The translations under genes and the position numbers were made by a program. The notes below the pieces were generated by a model. The model was given only the letters and a program-made list of their open reading frames with translations, made no database searches and was not told the DNA's origin. 64,000 nucleotides of DNA, taken from Cinclus cinclus (lineage: Eukaryota > Chordata > Aves > Passeriformes > Cinclidae). Positions 42,601-55,440 of this stretch are shown in pieces; the stretch's first letter is position 1; each line of letters opens with the position of its first letter. The stretch lies in contig NC_085046.1 of NCBI RefSeq assembly GCF_963662255.1, positions 130,307,332-130,371,331 of the forward strand, written 5' to 3'.

Positions 42601-45600
42601 TGGAGGGACCTACCCTCTGCCCCTGTGCTGTCCCCTGGCAAAGGGCCTGGCTGGGCTCCAGGGAGAGCTGCTTTCCTCTCCTTGCCAGTACCACAACAGC
42701 TTCTGTCTAAGCCTGGAAGATGAGAAAAGGCTTTTCACAATGCTACCATGTCACCAATCCCAGCGTAGAACACTGCCCTGCTGGTTCTGGGACATTTAGC
42801 AGGTCATGGATTGTTTTTCGGGGTGCTCAAGTACACTCCTAACTAGAGCCTCTTCTAAGAGAAGTTTCAGGCTAGGGATGGGAGTGAGTGGAAGATAGAA
42901 GGAGGAAGCCAACGAGAAAAAGCAGCTGAGGAACAGCAAAGAAATGAAGAAGGTATTGAGTCATTCCCTGTTGCAAATGGGACCATTTCACTTGAAGAAG
43001 AAACATTTGAGAAATCATTTTAAAATACTGTCTCAAAACAGTTAGGACTAGTAGGCATCAGTCAGGGGAAATCTGTCTTTAAGTTCGAGACTCTGGAACT
43101 GTATTTCTATTGTGTTTGAACCAGTTCAGTCAACCCTGCTTAATTTCTATTGTTGAGGGAGTCTAAAATAGGCAGGAAAATAAGGAAAAACAAAGTCTAC
43201 TGGAGAGATATGCTGAGATAGAAAAGATAATTTTGAGAATAGGGCAAAAAAAGTGGAGAACTGACAGGAAGAACATAAAGTACACCTAGTGAAGCAATAT
43301 TGGGGATTTTTTGTTTGTTTCTTACTTTTTTTGTTGTTTGTTTTTTTTTTTCTGGAGAGAATTTGTTGTCAGCCTATTGTAACCATCCACCTGTACAGTA
43401 ACTGTAAATATACTGGGCATAAAAAGCTAATCTTCTAATTTTTCTTTGTGTCACCCTTATGGGGAAAATGCCACAAGAGAAATTTACCTGACATGTTGTC
43501 ATTTCTCTTTGTATTTTAAACCTGTCCAAAATGAAAAAGTGAAGCAGTTTGAGTTGCAGAAGGGGTTTTGGCTTACTCCCCATGAAAATATGATTATAAA
43601 TTCCTCCTGCATTTACTGTTGGCATATTATAAAAAATTGAGTCCACTGATTACAGGGTTATATAAGAATTTTCATGTTATTTGAGATCTAATTCATCAGG
43701 TGCTCTATAAAAGTGACATAGATATTTTTTAACATCTAAAATTCAAACTAAAAGGAACTTTTTCTGTTCTGTGGGATTTTTATTACTAGCCTGGGGAGGA
43801 GGAAAGAAAACTGTGGGAGTTCTTGCCTCATATACCCAAGATGATTGCTTCAGTGCAATTTTTACCCATTTGCAGCTGGCCTGAGAGTATTCCTGCTCTG
43901 TGGCAGTGTTGTCCTCATCCAGATATTCAAAAATTTCAGTGTCCTTATTTAAACCTCTGGGGTTCAGCCTCTGCATTTGATTCAAGATTTTGAAAGTCTT
44001 GGCACCTATCCTAATGTTTCTTGGTGAATTACAGGGCGTGAAGATGCTGCATTTGGACCACCATATTTTACCTTAGTGTGGAACACTGAATTATCTGTCA
44101 GAGATGGGAAAAAACATGGGAATGAATACAATCTGTTAATTCGTTTATGGTCACAAAGTCCTCAAAGGAGTGTTCCAAAACCAGAATGCTGGATTTGGTA
44201 TTTCTGTGAGTTAGCAGAAAAATATGACTTCCCATTAAGTATATGCCCAACAGTGCCTAAATTTTTTATAAAGTCCTCGAAGATACAGAGCAGTCACATG
44301 AGTATTCCTGTAAGACATACAACAAATAAGTAATTTTTTAAGAAAAGCTTTCTGAGATCTTCAAAACACAATTATAGAAGAGATCATCTGTATGAGGATG
44401 ACCCAGCTGAAAAACATAATTTCAGAAAACATGACTACCCACACAATGGAATACATAGTTCTATGCTTTCTATTGTGTTCTATAGTATTTGTCATATTCT
44501 GACATATTCTTACAAACTGTATTTTTGCCTATTATTGCTATACTGAGGCAAACCTGAACCTCAGCTGTTTGGGCAGATGAGAGTCAGAGTGTTGTGAATT
44601 TCCTTTTTCTACAAGTTTCTCAAAGGTTTAAAGGTTTCTTTAAAGAAACTCATGTGGTCCCTTATGTTTGCTTCAGCTTGATTATGAAAGGAACCTTGAT
44701 ATTAATAAGAGAGATTCTCTGAGTGAACTAGCAGCCTTCACTCTTTCAGTTTGACCTCTCAGTTTTTGGAACCAGTTTTCTGACATAAAGACATCTTCCT
44801 AGTCAGAAAGCTGTGGAGACCATCATGTTCTTTTGCTAGACTCATGGAATACCCAACAGCGTTTGATCCTCTTTAGATGACACTGGATTTTCAACATACA
44901 ACAAGCACATGCTCCAAGATATTTAGAATGAATCATAGATCCCATTTAATAAAAGTACAAGTGAGACATAGTGTATAACTTTCTAAATTGATAGATCAGG
45001 AATTGATTACTCATTGATAAGAGGCTCATGCAGCAAAGTAAGAAGACACTGAAGAAGAACTTTATTAGACCAATTTCTACAGCAGGATTTGTGGACCACA
45101 ACATTAAAAAAAGCAGCAAATCCTGTGTCCCAACTTTGATTCCATTATCAGCCATTTAATGGCATTGTTTATAAATACAATCATTATCTGTACAACAGTG
45201 TCACTTAGAAGCTTTAGATATGAGACCACAGTTGAGTTGTTTTATCTCCAGGATTCAGTTTCCCAAACTCAGTAATATTTTAGAGCCATGTTCTTAGGAA
45301 GGCTTAGCAATGTTTACTGAGCCCTTTGAAGAAATGAAGCAATATATTAAGGTATAAGGGGGGGGGGGTTGTTATTTTAAAAAATCGTAATTATTTTTCA
45401 AAAGCAAACAATTTTGGCAACATGACAAAAGGCAGGGAAAAAAGGGAGTGTATGACTGAAGACAGTATGTCCATTTTTTCCCTCACTAAACAGTAAACTC
45501 TTCAAGGAGCACTACATACTTTTCATTCTCATTGTTCTATCACCCAGACACTTGCACTCAAGAGCAGTCATTTCATATCTGTATTTACACTTCTCAAGCC

Positions 45601-47915
45601 ATAGTCTGTGCTCATGCTTTTCAGCACTTTATACATTTATTTAAGGATCAACTTGGAGCACTTATTTCTCCTATTGAGAAAACACATCACATTCACACAT
45701 CACAGTCTGCAGCTGCAGAACTACTATAAATCATAAAAAACCACCGACATTCCCCTTTCATCTTCTGATAGATGCTCTCTTTAGGTTTTTTTCCTTTATT
45801 TAGGTTGCTTTGCTACTTCTTCCTTGGCATTGAAATACATAATCTTTAATTTCTTTTCTCAGACAATAGATTATTTTCCTCCTGATAGCAAAAAAAGTGT
45901 GATTGTAAATTATGGGTGTATGTAAATCCAGCCATGCATCTTTAGCAATCGAAAACTGTACCACAAAGTCAAATCCTTTGCCAAAAGGCAGTGCCCACAT
46001 CAAAACCATTAATCTTACATTATGTCTATCAGTAATATATTTCCTGTAAATTTTGTTCACCTAAGTACCAGTTTGGGGATCAAAAACCTTAAGGAGCAAC
46101 TCAAACCATTACATTTGTGTGCCATGAGGACTTTTCTTTCCATGGTGTTAAGCTGAATTCAAGTAGTATAAATTAGGTAAGTGTCAAGTGAGAGGAAAAA
46201 GTAATTCAGTCTAAAAGAAAAAGACATAACACAGAAGAGACAATATCAGGAAGAGAAGGGGGATGTCTAAAGGGGAAGCCAGTGGGAAATTTCATAGGCA
46301 GCCAGAAGTGGGATGAGGTTTGGAGTGTGTTACTGTAGAGATACAGTCAGGACCACTACAATTAAAAAAAAAAAACAAAGAGGATGTTATTTGTTTTGAG
46401 CTCTGCTGGTAATTCTTCAGCATACTTAAACTTCATCCACAAGTTGCTGCTTGTTGGCTCGTTAGGTTGAACCACTTGCTTTTTTAATCACCTCTATTGC
46501 TGATGATAAGCATGTAAATGTTTTGTGGCAATATTTTGTGACAACTACTTCCTATCACTGAAAATATGATCTAGCTCTGACGAAAAGGTGATTAATGAGG
46601 CTCCACAGCTCTTTTGAAAGTCCTTTTGTTATGACTACAAAAAATAGAAATATAATTTAAAAAAAAATGCTAATTCCTGATGAACTTTAAAAAAATAAGC
46701 AACAAATAATCTGACTGGGACAGTTTGGGTAAATTTAGCTGGTCTGAATCAGTGGTTAACATGAAACAGCTGTATTTATGGTATTCCACCAAACCTCTTT
46801 CTGTTTTCTGTTTAAAGTCACCATTAAGTCCATTGCTTGTTTTTAACTACCTAGTTTCTAAAAGCTGTACATTGCTTCAAATTATTTGTTCTGTGAATCT
46901 GGTCACAAGATACTGCCTGGACTGTGCATAAAAAATATGCTGGAGATAAACTGTTGTCTGTCTTTCTCTCTACTAGCAAAAGGTTCAGCTCTGCAAATAA
47001 AGTTAAGGCAGTCTATCTGGAATAGGAATTCAGCTCATTTTAAAAGCCACTTTTTGAAAAGATTCATTTCCTATCTCTAAAGGTGAAATGGGCTCTTCTT
47101 GGATTAGAAAATACTGTCTTCTTCAGCGTTTGCAGGATTATATCTCCACTGTGTGAACCCAATATTCACACAGGATTGTGTAATGGTAAAAGTATTTGCC
47201 TGGAACAGCCAGCTTTATGATTGACTGATGATGTTCTACTGAAGATTGAAGCGAAGATAACATTTTCAAAAGAAAAATATTGCTGGCACTCGACTACCTG
47301 TTCTGTACAGCATTTATTCACACTTGTCAACTAACCAAAATAAAACCTTTAATACTGCCAATTTGTGACCTTCTTTGCTGTAAAATATTCTGTTACTAAA
47401 TCAGCACTTCTCTGCTGCCTGTGTTTGTCTTAAACCTTTTTGTGAAACAGTATCTACCCCCTTGAGCCATTTACTGCTCTTGCTGTGTACGCAATGAGAG
47501 TTCTGTGCAAAGATCAAGGGGACATTAGGTGTAGTTACATCCAGGTGATAGTGATGCAGGGTTTACTTTAGGGTTGCTCATTTATTAGGATACATTTTGT
47601 GTGCTCTTACTGAAGGACAGCTCAGCGGTATTGGAGCCTGAACTCATTGTTCTCAACATTTAAACACTTTTTACTCTGAATAGTTGGGATGAGCTGAGTA
47701 AATGTTTTGAGGTTTTTTAAGGTAATGAGTGAAAGACACATGAAACTAGAGTTATGTTTTACCAGCTTAATACAGCCATAAACTGTACTGCCTGAGTTAT
47801 GAGAAGATGTTACATTTCTTACAATAATCTGTGATGAATCTTCCTATTCTTCCTGTTTTATATATAGCCTATGGGTATATTGTGCTAGGGTCTGACTATA
47901 TCAAAGATCATAAAT
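39641..47915. other. Intergenic DNA, no gene seen
   Basis: A+T-rich unique sequence. A run of 11 G lies at 45,358-45,368, and A runs near 46,363. Open frames up to about 121 codons show no conserved domains. No RNA gene is recognised. Confidence 0.4.
45358..45368. repeat. Poly(G) run
   Basis: Eleven consecutive G residues in otherwise A+T-rich DNA. Confidence 0.9.
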
Positions 47916-47919
47916 TAAA

Positions 47920-48560
47920 AAGTCAGAAGGGGCCACTGTGATCATCTGGTTTGGCCTCTTTGATAATACAAGCCATGGGACTTCCCTGAATTAATTCCTG
48001 TTTGAACTGGAGCAAAAGTTTAGAGAAGCAACCAATCTCAATTAAAATATTTCCAGTGATGAAGAGCCCACAGCAACCCTTAGTGAATTGTTTCAAGGAA
48101 AAACTATCTTTGCCCTTACATTTTTGAGCCTTATTTTTATTTTGAATTTCCCTTAATTCAGCTTCAAGCAATTAAATCTTATTATGCCTTTGTCTGCTAG
48201 ACTCTTATTTATCAAAATCCTATTCCTGCCATAGATACTTACAGCCTGCAATTTTCTCAACTCTTCACCTCTTCTTTTCTAAAACAACATATGAAACTCT
48301 GAGTGTATGCTATAAAACTTTTTCTAGTGGTTTAATCAGTCCCATGGCTCTTCTTCATAGCCTGTGTAATCCCCTAGCATCCTGTGTGGATTGAAAACAT
48401 GAAGAATGGACTGTAGCCCATCATCATGAGTCCTACCAATACTAAGTGTAGCAATGACATCGTCTTCCTTGCTCTTCATGCATGCTCTTAGATCCCTTGG
48501 ATCCCTTTTGGCTGCAGTGCTCATTGAGAGGTTACACTGAGGAAGTTACTGACCATCAAC
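47920..48560 (-). mobile_element. Old CR1-type LINE 3' fragment
   Basis: On the + strand, GTCAGAAGGGGCCACTGTGA, then TCATCTGGTTTGGCCTC, CAAGCCATGGGACTTCCC, TTCCAGTGATGAAGAGCCCA and later TTATGCCTTTGTCTGCTAGA follow the order of the reverse complement of the 3' half of CR1-type LINEs of birds, crocodiles and turtles. Further on, CCATGGCTCTTCTT and TCCCTTTTGGCTGCAGTGCTCATTG continue the match. The element therefore lies on the minus strand with its 3' end near 47,920. It is highly diverged and 5'-truncated, with no open reading frame. The match is from memory of consensus words. Confidence 0.7.
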
Positions 48561-51500
48561 ATTCAGAGGTTAAGTTAGAAATGTACTGAGTAACTTAGAA
48601 ATAAAATTTTAAAAAAAGAAATATATTTCAGAAGATATTTTAGCATCCTTATGTAGGACCAAATTATATCCAAGATGAACATAGCTGCACATGGGTGCAG
48701 GAGAAAATTCCAATCACTGCTTACCTCTCTTATATGTCTGTGTATGTGGTTGTGTGCAACAGCTTTAGTGGTTAGAGAAACAACAGGATTGAGCTTCAGG
48801 TGCTCCACTCCAGAGCACACCAGCTGGTGAAGGGAAGCGAGAGAAAGAGGTGGATGGCCCCACCCACAGCAGAACTTGCTCCCCATCTCTTCACAGTGCA
48901 GTGAAGGTGGGCCAGGGGGAGGGAGGTCCTCTGGCATTCCCTTCCTGAACATCACCAGTCCCAGAAGGTTGTAAGGAAGGAGGACATGGAGAGGCAAAGA
49001 GGTGCCTGAAGGTGGATTTCTCCAAATCAACTTGACTGCTGAAGCCCAGGTTCTTTCAGTTTTCAAAGCAAAGGTAGTGAGACAGTCAAGACCATTCAAT
49101 AGCCTGGCAGTATTCCTTCAGCCTTGCACGCTGTTTTCTCTAACCAGCTTCCTCCAAGTAATTTTACACTTCATCTTGGAGAATGAGTAAGCATCCTCAC
49201 ACCACTTTAGACAGTATCATCAGTAGTTTGTGTAACTTGCACAGCCACCTACGTAAAGCAGCCAGTCACCCCCAGGAGATTAATGAAGCTTATGCTAAAC
49301 CTCCTTCCCGTGTATAGTTTCTGTTGTTGCATGAAATACTTATATAAAATCTCATGTAGGTATTGTTGCTGATGCTTCCTTTGCCTTTATAGTGGCAGCA
49401 TAGGTGGGTTTTCAGTTTATAAATACTACTGGTATCAGCCAACAGCACAGGGTAAAAATCGACATGTTTTATACAGTAAATTAACCTGTGACAATGTCCC
49501 CATAGGAACTATACTTGTACAAATGTTTCATTTACTGCATTTATTTAAGATACCAAAATTAATTGCAACTACCACAGCCAATTTATGTGCTTAGCATTCT
49601 GTTACACACCCTTGAAGTCTGAAATTCATTAACATCATACATATTTTAACACACTCGTCTGTCTCTTTCTCTTTCCTTAACTGTGTGTAGGATCTAAGAT
49701 ATTTTCCTTGGGGCTTGGAGAGGTGTTGCTCCACACTGTGCTGTAGCACAGGGTCTTGGATATACCCTGTAGGAGTTTAATGAGTGTTTATCTTCTGGTA
49801 GTGCCAAGAGGCTCTCTTGCAGTCAATCCTTCCGGTGGCTGTGGTTTCTCAATGCAGTGCTGATCACATCTCTGTGAAGGTGGATCTTACTCTCCTCAGA
49901 GCAATGTCAATGACCCAGTGTTGTAATAATGTCTCAGAGAAACACATGCTTGCCCACTGTCATATTATATAAACAAGAATTTCCTTCTTCAATGTCCTCA
50001 TTTTTTCCAAGATTATAGTTTTTCCTGGGGAGATCCCCAGTTACAACAAAGTCTCCTGCTTAGAAAGCAATCAGGGTTTTGGTTGTAGTGAATTCTCATC
50101 TTTTCATGCACACTGTTCCTCTTCTAGTGACAGTGATGGGGGAACTGTGCATGTAGAAATATGCAGACAACACTGGGTGCAGCATCAGGATGTATGTCAG
50201 GCTCTTGGTACATCTATTTCTTTATTCAGGAAGGGCTGGCTGTATTTTCTCTTTGCTTTTGCAGAGAAAGGGTCTCACACTCTCTTGAGGTCATTGCATC
50301 CACACAAGGTAGCACACTCCCCATTTAAGTTACCATCTCTCAGCTGGGAAACAGTTCTATTCACAACATACAGCTCAAAAAGAAAGTAATAGTTGCTAAA
50401 TTTACACTCACCTGTGACAGTGCACAAGAGATATGCAAATACAAATACTATCTTCTGGCTGAAAATTGTAACTTGTCAGTGCATTTTCTCAGATGGTCCA
50501 TTCCTACTATGCTCCAAGGCCTGCTAGGGATGCTGCAGTTTTTCATAGTGTCTTTTGCTGTTCGGACCACATTTACCCACAAGCCTCACATCTGCTTACC
50601 AGGTTCCTGGATATCCTTGATATAGTTTGGCCAGTCTGCTGTGCCTCTGGCTCTCCAGATACAGAATACTCCTCCAAAATGGCTCTGTGTTATTCTTAAG
50701 AGTTTCTATTTCCAGTCGTCCAACTGCCCTTACGTACACTATTTTTAAGCAAAAATTCTACCCTGATGTCTGGCTACCCTATCAGAAATCTAGATGCAAG
50801 CACTTGTAAATCTTTGCCTTGTGAAGTTTTTTTCAGATATTTTCCAATGTCCTGCCTTGAAACCATCTGTATAAGAATAAAAAACCTATAAAAACAACAA
50901 TAAAAAAACCTATCCACTTCACACATATAGTGTGCAGAAGCTCACTTTTAAAAAATCCCTGGTTAAAAATGGTGTATGACTGGATTTTCTATCTGTCAGA
51001 GTACTTCATATTAATTTTCACTGTTTCCATGCTACAGGCTTTCTATGGCTAAAAATTAATTCTTATTATACAAAAGTAGAATTGCTTTGTGGAGTCAGAA
51101 ACTTTTGTTGAAAGTTGTCTGTCTTTCTACACTTGAACTTATACACACAACTCTATGATCAGACACTCTTCCCAGTGCATGTTTTCATTATTTTGGTAAG
51201 AGTGACCTTGACAAAAAAGTTACGGAATATTTCTGTCTTCAGTGCAATGCTCCAATTCTGTTTCAATTGCATAATATTATTTACTTGCCTACTGATATTA
51301 GTTACTGTATTTAAAGGTGTGAGATATGTGCCCTGGTAGATGTAATGGCAGAATTATGCTGAAGTTTTCTTTCTACAGCATCTTTCTTTAGTTAGCTTTC
51401 AGGAGTTTCCCATGCATTCAAGATTCTTGGAATAAATATCAATAGACATTTTTATAAACTAATAAGAGAAATGAGAGAAAATAGTAATGAAAAGCATAAA

Positions 51501-54500
51501 TATAAGTAATTAAATACATGTAAATAAGTTGATAAGAATATAAAATGAGAATGTAATGGAAAATGAGACAGCAGTCAGCCTTTTTCTCTCCTCTGCATGT
51601 CCTCCCCCTGGCTGCCACCGCTCCCTGGGAGTCAGATCTCGTTAGCATTGTCTCCACACTGAGCCCAGCAGTGATCCCTCAGCTCCCAGGAGCCACGTCA
51701 GCATCTGGCATGGCACAGATCCCTGCTGTGCAAATGAACTAGACAGGGGCTGGCAGAGGATGGCGTAAGGCAGAACTCGTTTGTTCAGGCGCAGTTCTAC
51801 CACTTATCAGCCATGTCAGCTCAGGCACGAGTTTCTTCATCAGCACCGTAGACATGTCCTAGGCTCCTGGACATTATTTAATGTAATGATCTTGTGGGGC
51901 TTCCAGTGAGTTAAGACTTCAGTGACACCATGCATGCCCTCTTTTTCACACACATAATACAGGAGGAAACCACTACTATGAAGATTTTAAATCAAAGCAG
52001 TATCCAGTCTGAAACAAAACCCGCTGGACAGGCATTTGTTCTGTGGCATAACTGGCATACAGGTGAATCAGCTGGAAACTGCTTACCATAACATAAATTA
52101 GGTGACTGTAAAAAGAATGTGACATCATTTTATGCAAATAATAACTTGATGCTTAGAATGTGACTGGTATTTCGTTACGAAATGATACAAACACTTAATT
52201 GTTGGTTTGGTTCAATCGCTACCAAAGACTGGCCAAAGATGACTGGAAGACAAGCACATGCTCTCAGAGTTGCTGTCCAAGACTATCTGACTTCTACTCC
52301 TGCTTTATTTGTAAGACTGAAAACACCGACTTTCCTGGGGCACAAGTAAGGTGCAGGTCTTTCAGCACTGCTTGCTGATGGGCATTGAGAACTTCCCTGG
52401 CTGGCATAATGACCTGGAAACAGTATGGAGATTCTGAAATTCAGAAAGCAACAGATCTACATAGGAACCCCAGATTAAATTGGGTTCTCAGTACATATGA
52501 CTTTCCTCCTTAGTTCCATTGTTCCCCCTATTGTCCATTATTAGGAAGAAACTGCAGCATCCTGTCCAAAAGAAAACTGCCTTGTATTTTAACTAGATGC
52601 CCGTTTTTGATTTGAAGAATTGAAACCCCTGGGACACACCAAGCACATAGGCACCCATCAGCATTCGTAACTGCAGCCTGAAGAGTAGAATAGTTCCCTT
52701 TTCCTTGTAAAAATTCCCAATGAAGCTGAGGAGTAAGATTGATTTATATTAGGTAGAATGGGGAACCTGAGAACAGCTTGAGGGCTGAAGGCATGTGTAG
52801 GTTGGATCACAGGGTTTAGCTGTGTGGTGCAGGCCTTGAACAGAGAGGACAACATACAGGTCTGACAGACGCTAGTCAAGATTCAGGTTTTAAGTGCCTC
52901 AGTGATCAACAAATGGAAGTCTCATAGGAGCTGAGATAGCCTTGGTGAGGGGAACATTGCAGAGGCTAAGAGCCACAATTCTGAAAATTCTAGAGGGCTG
53001 TTGGCAAAGTACACCTTGAAACATTTCTGGTCTACCTTCACTGGGTAGCTGGTGTGCAGGACCCCACCAGGCTGAGCTGTGACCTCTGTGAGTGCTTGCC
53101 TTCCCTCATGGTAGCTGCAACACTGGGAAGAGCCCTGCTCACCAGCAGTACATCAGGCAAGCTGCAGAAAATGGTTCCAGCAGGAAGGCTGGAAGTCATG
53201 TCTCCATACTGTCACTAGCTGGGTGGGCAAGAACAGGGCAAATTACTTGGAGAAAAGTTAAAATAATTTTCCCCGAGTCCTGATTAAATCAGATTCTCTA
53301 TGCATGTCATCCTTTCTGTGCCACTTATCTAGCCCTGAAGGAGGGTTGGTAGCATTGTACTCTTTTCACCTCAGTCATAAGTCACATAAGATTCAGTAGT
53401 TAGGGCTGTCCTTTCTTGCACTGATTTGAGAAACCTCACCTCTGTCATGAAATTACTCTTATCTTAATTTTAAATTTCTTCTGTGACATGCTTGAAGTCA
53501 AGAAAAAAAAAAAGCCTAAAATCAAGTGTCACAAGAGCATGCTGTAAATATTGTCCTCTGAAAAGTCAAACGAGCTTCCTCCTAAGAGCAAGTAAGGATA
53601 CTCTTCCAGCCCAGTTGTTCAGCAAGACACTACCAAAATCTTATTTTTCAAAATAAAGATGTTCCTTTGTTTCTTTCAGGGATAAAAAAAAATTTAAACT
53701 CTCTACTGAGAATATCTGGAGAGTTTTTCCAAACTAGAGGAGAAAATCTGTCCCCCACAGCTCTCACTCAACTGCTTTCAGTCCAGCTGATTCCTTTATC
53801 ATTCAAAACAGGAACATCTTTATTTAGAAATCATCTGAAGATGGATTTATTGTGAAAGGAGAAAATACATGAGAAGTTGGTTCTCTGCACATGTTGAAAA
53901 ATTATCTAGAAGAAAGTGGGGAAGAAAAATTAAACATATTTCAGTAGGAGGTTATATTACAATTCTCCCATTAACTGGGTCTGGCAAGAACCTGTAAAGC
54001 AGAGTTTGAGCCCACATGACAAGAACATACAGGGAAAATCTTCAAATATCCACATACTTGCTTTAGTTTTGAAGTGCTGGTGCAATGTGTGTGCATAGGG
54101 AGAACAAGAGCATGTGCAAGTGAAATCAGGAGAGAGTTTCTGTGGCTATGCCAGCAGGGCATGACTATATAATTTGTAGTGTGGGAAGACGCTAGCAGAG
54201 AAGATCCTTGCAATGTTGAAAGTATGATGAAATACCTGGGTTAAAAGATTAATGCAAAGAGAGCACGTGAAGAGTCAGAGTCATGAACACAGGAAGGTGA
54301 AGGATCGATAGGAGTGGTACAGAAAGACAGGATGGGCTGCACATGAAAGGCACAGGAGCAAAGCAGGGCACCAGCTATTGCCCAGTGTAAGAGGAAACAC
54401 TTCAAAACAGAAGAAGATAGGAAACTTAAATGGGAAGAAATAATGTGAAGACATTGAAGAAATACAAGGAACATATAGAAATTTTTAAAATTTTTGGTAA

Positions 54501-54630
54501 GTTGGGAATTTTCTAGGGTGAAGACTTTTTATTTAGGTTATTGCTCTTTTGGTATAAAATGCACTGTAGAGACAGAAAGGTGTCTACAGTGAATACCGAC
54601 TGCTTGCTACATGTCTTATGATTTGGTTTG
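48561..54630. other. Intergenic DNA, no gene seen
   Basis: A+T-rich sequence with scattered open frames of at most 174 codons (minus strand, 48,575-49,099, partly over the CR1 flank). None has a recognisable domain. No RNA gene or dispersed repeat is recognised. Confidence 0.4.
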
Positions 54631-54765
54631 GGGTTTTTTGGTGTGTTGCAATTTTTTTGATTGGTTAAATGCTTGGTTGGTTGGTTGGTTTGGGTTTTTT
54701 TTTTTGGGTTGGGGGGGCAGGATTTGGTAGCTTGGTTGGTTGGGTCGGTGGGGTTTTTTAAGTTT
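54630..54765. repeat. (TTGG)n and T/G-rich low-complexity region
   Basis: TTGG units at 54,672-54,691, a T11 run and a G7 run lie in a strand almost free of C and A. Confidence 0.85.
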
Positions 54766-55059
54766 GGACAAGATTTTTCTCATTTCCTTGACAAGCTCTC
54801 TAAAAAAGCAGCTCCTTCTAGCTGTACTTGTGCATCCCTGTTATTGGCTAGCATTCAAACTGTTCCATTTACTTTCCAAAAAAGAATCCAAAAACGTTTC
54901 ACAGATTTTGCCACATTAAGGGAAATTATCAGCTATTCCTTGAGCAGTTAATTCTCTTCACACCATTTGCAGGGAAAGATAAGAATAAGGTGTGAATATC
55001 TTCCCTCCTAGTCTTGACTGAGCTATGTCCATTCTATTCTGTCAGGATTTCCACGTACA

Positions 55060-55440
55060 GGTGGGATGTAAGCATAAAGGGGCAGTGAAGGGGAGCATGA
55101 ACTAGAAAAGGGAAGTAAAGAGGTAGGCAGAAGAAAGATGTGCAAATGAATTAAACAAAGCAAGGGCAGTCAGGAGAGAGTCTACAAAACATGGAACAAA
55201 AGTAAAGCAGAATATAGAATGAAGACTTGATAGGTGGAGGAAATGAAGTGACATGTAAACTGTAAATAGAGAAGAACAGAATTGAAAAGGAGAAAATTAG
55301 TAAGGAAATGAAAACGTAACAAAATTTGGGCAAGAAATCTAGCACAGTGGGAAGAAACTAAAGGAAACTCTAGGGCAAACTAGAGAAAAGTAGAAAGTAA
55401 ATAAGTAGAAGAAAAGCAGAAAAATAAGCCAGTGAATAAT
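55060..55440. repeat. Purine-rich low-complexity tract
   Basis: About 380 bases with a strong excess of A and G on the + strand (GAAGAAAAG- and GGAAGTAAAG-type words), with no regular unit. Confidence 0.6.

Noticed and set aside
47160..47235. A tRNA-like A-box (GTGTAATGGTAAAAG)
   Set aside because: No matching B-box or cloverleaf could be drawn.
48575..49099. A 174-codon minus-strand frame beside the CR1 fragment
   Set aside because: It shows no reverse transcriptase or other LINE signature. Its start lies beyond the CR1-like part and the sequence has no recognisable domain.
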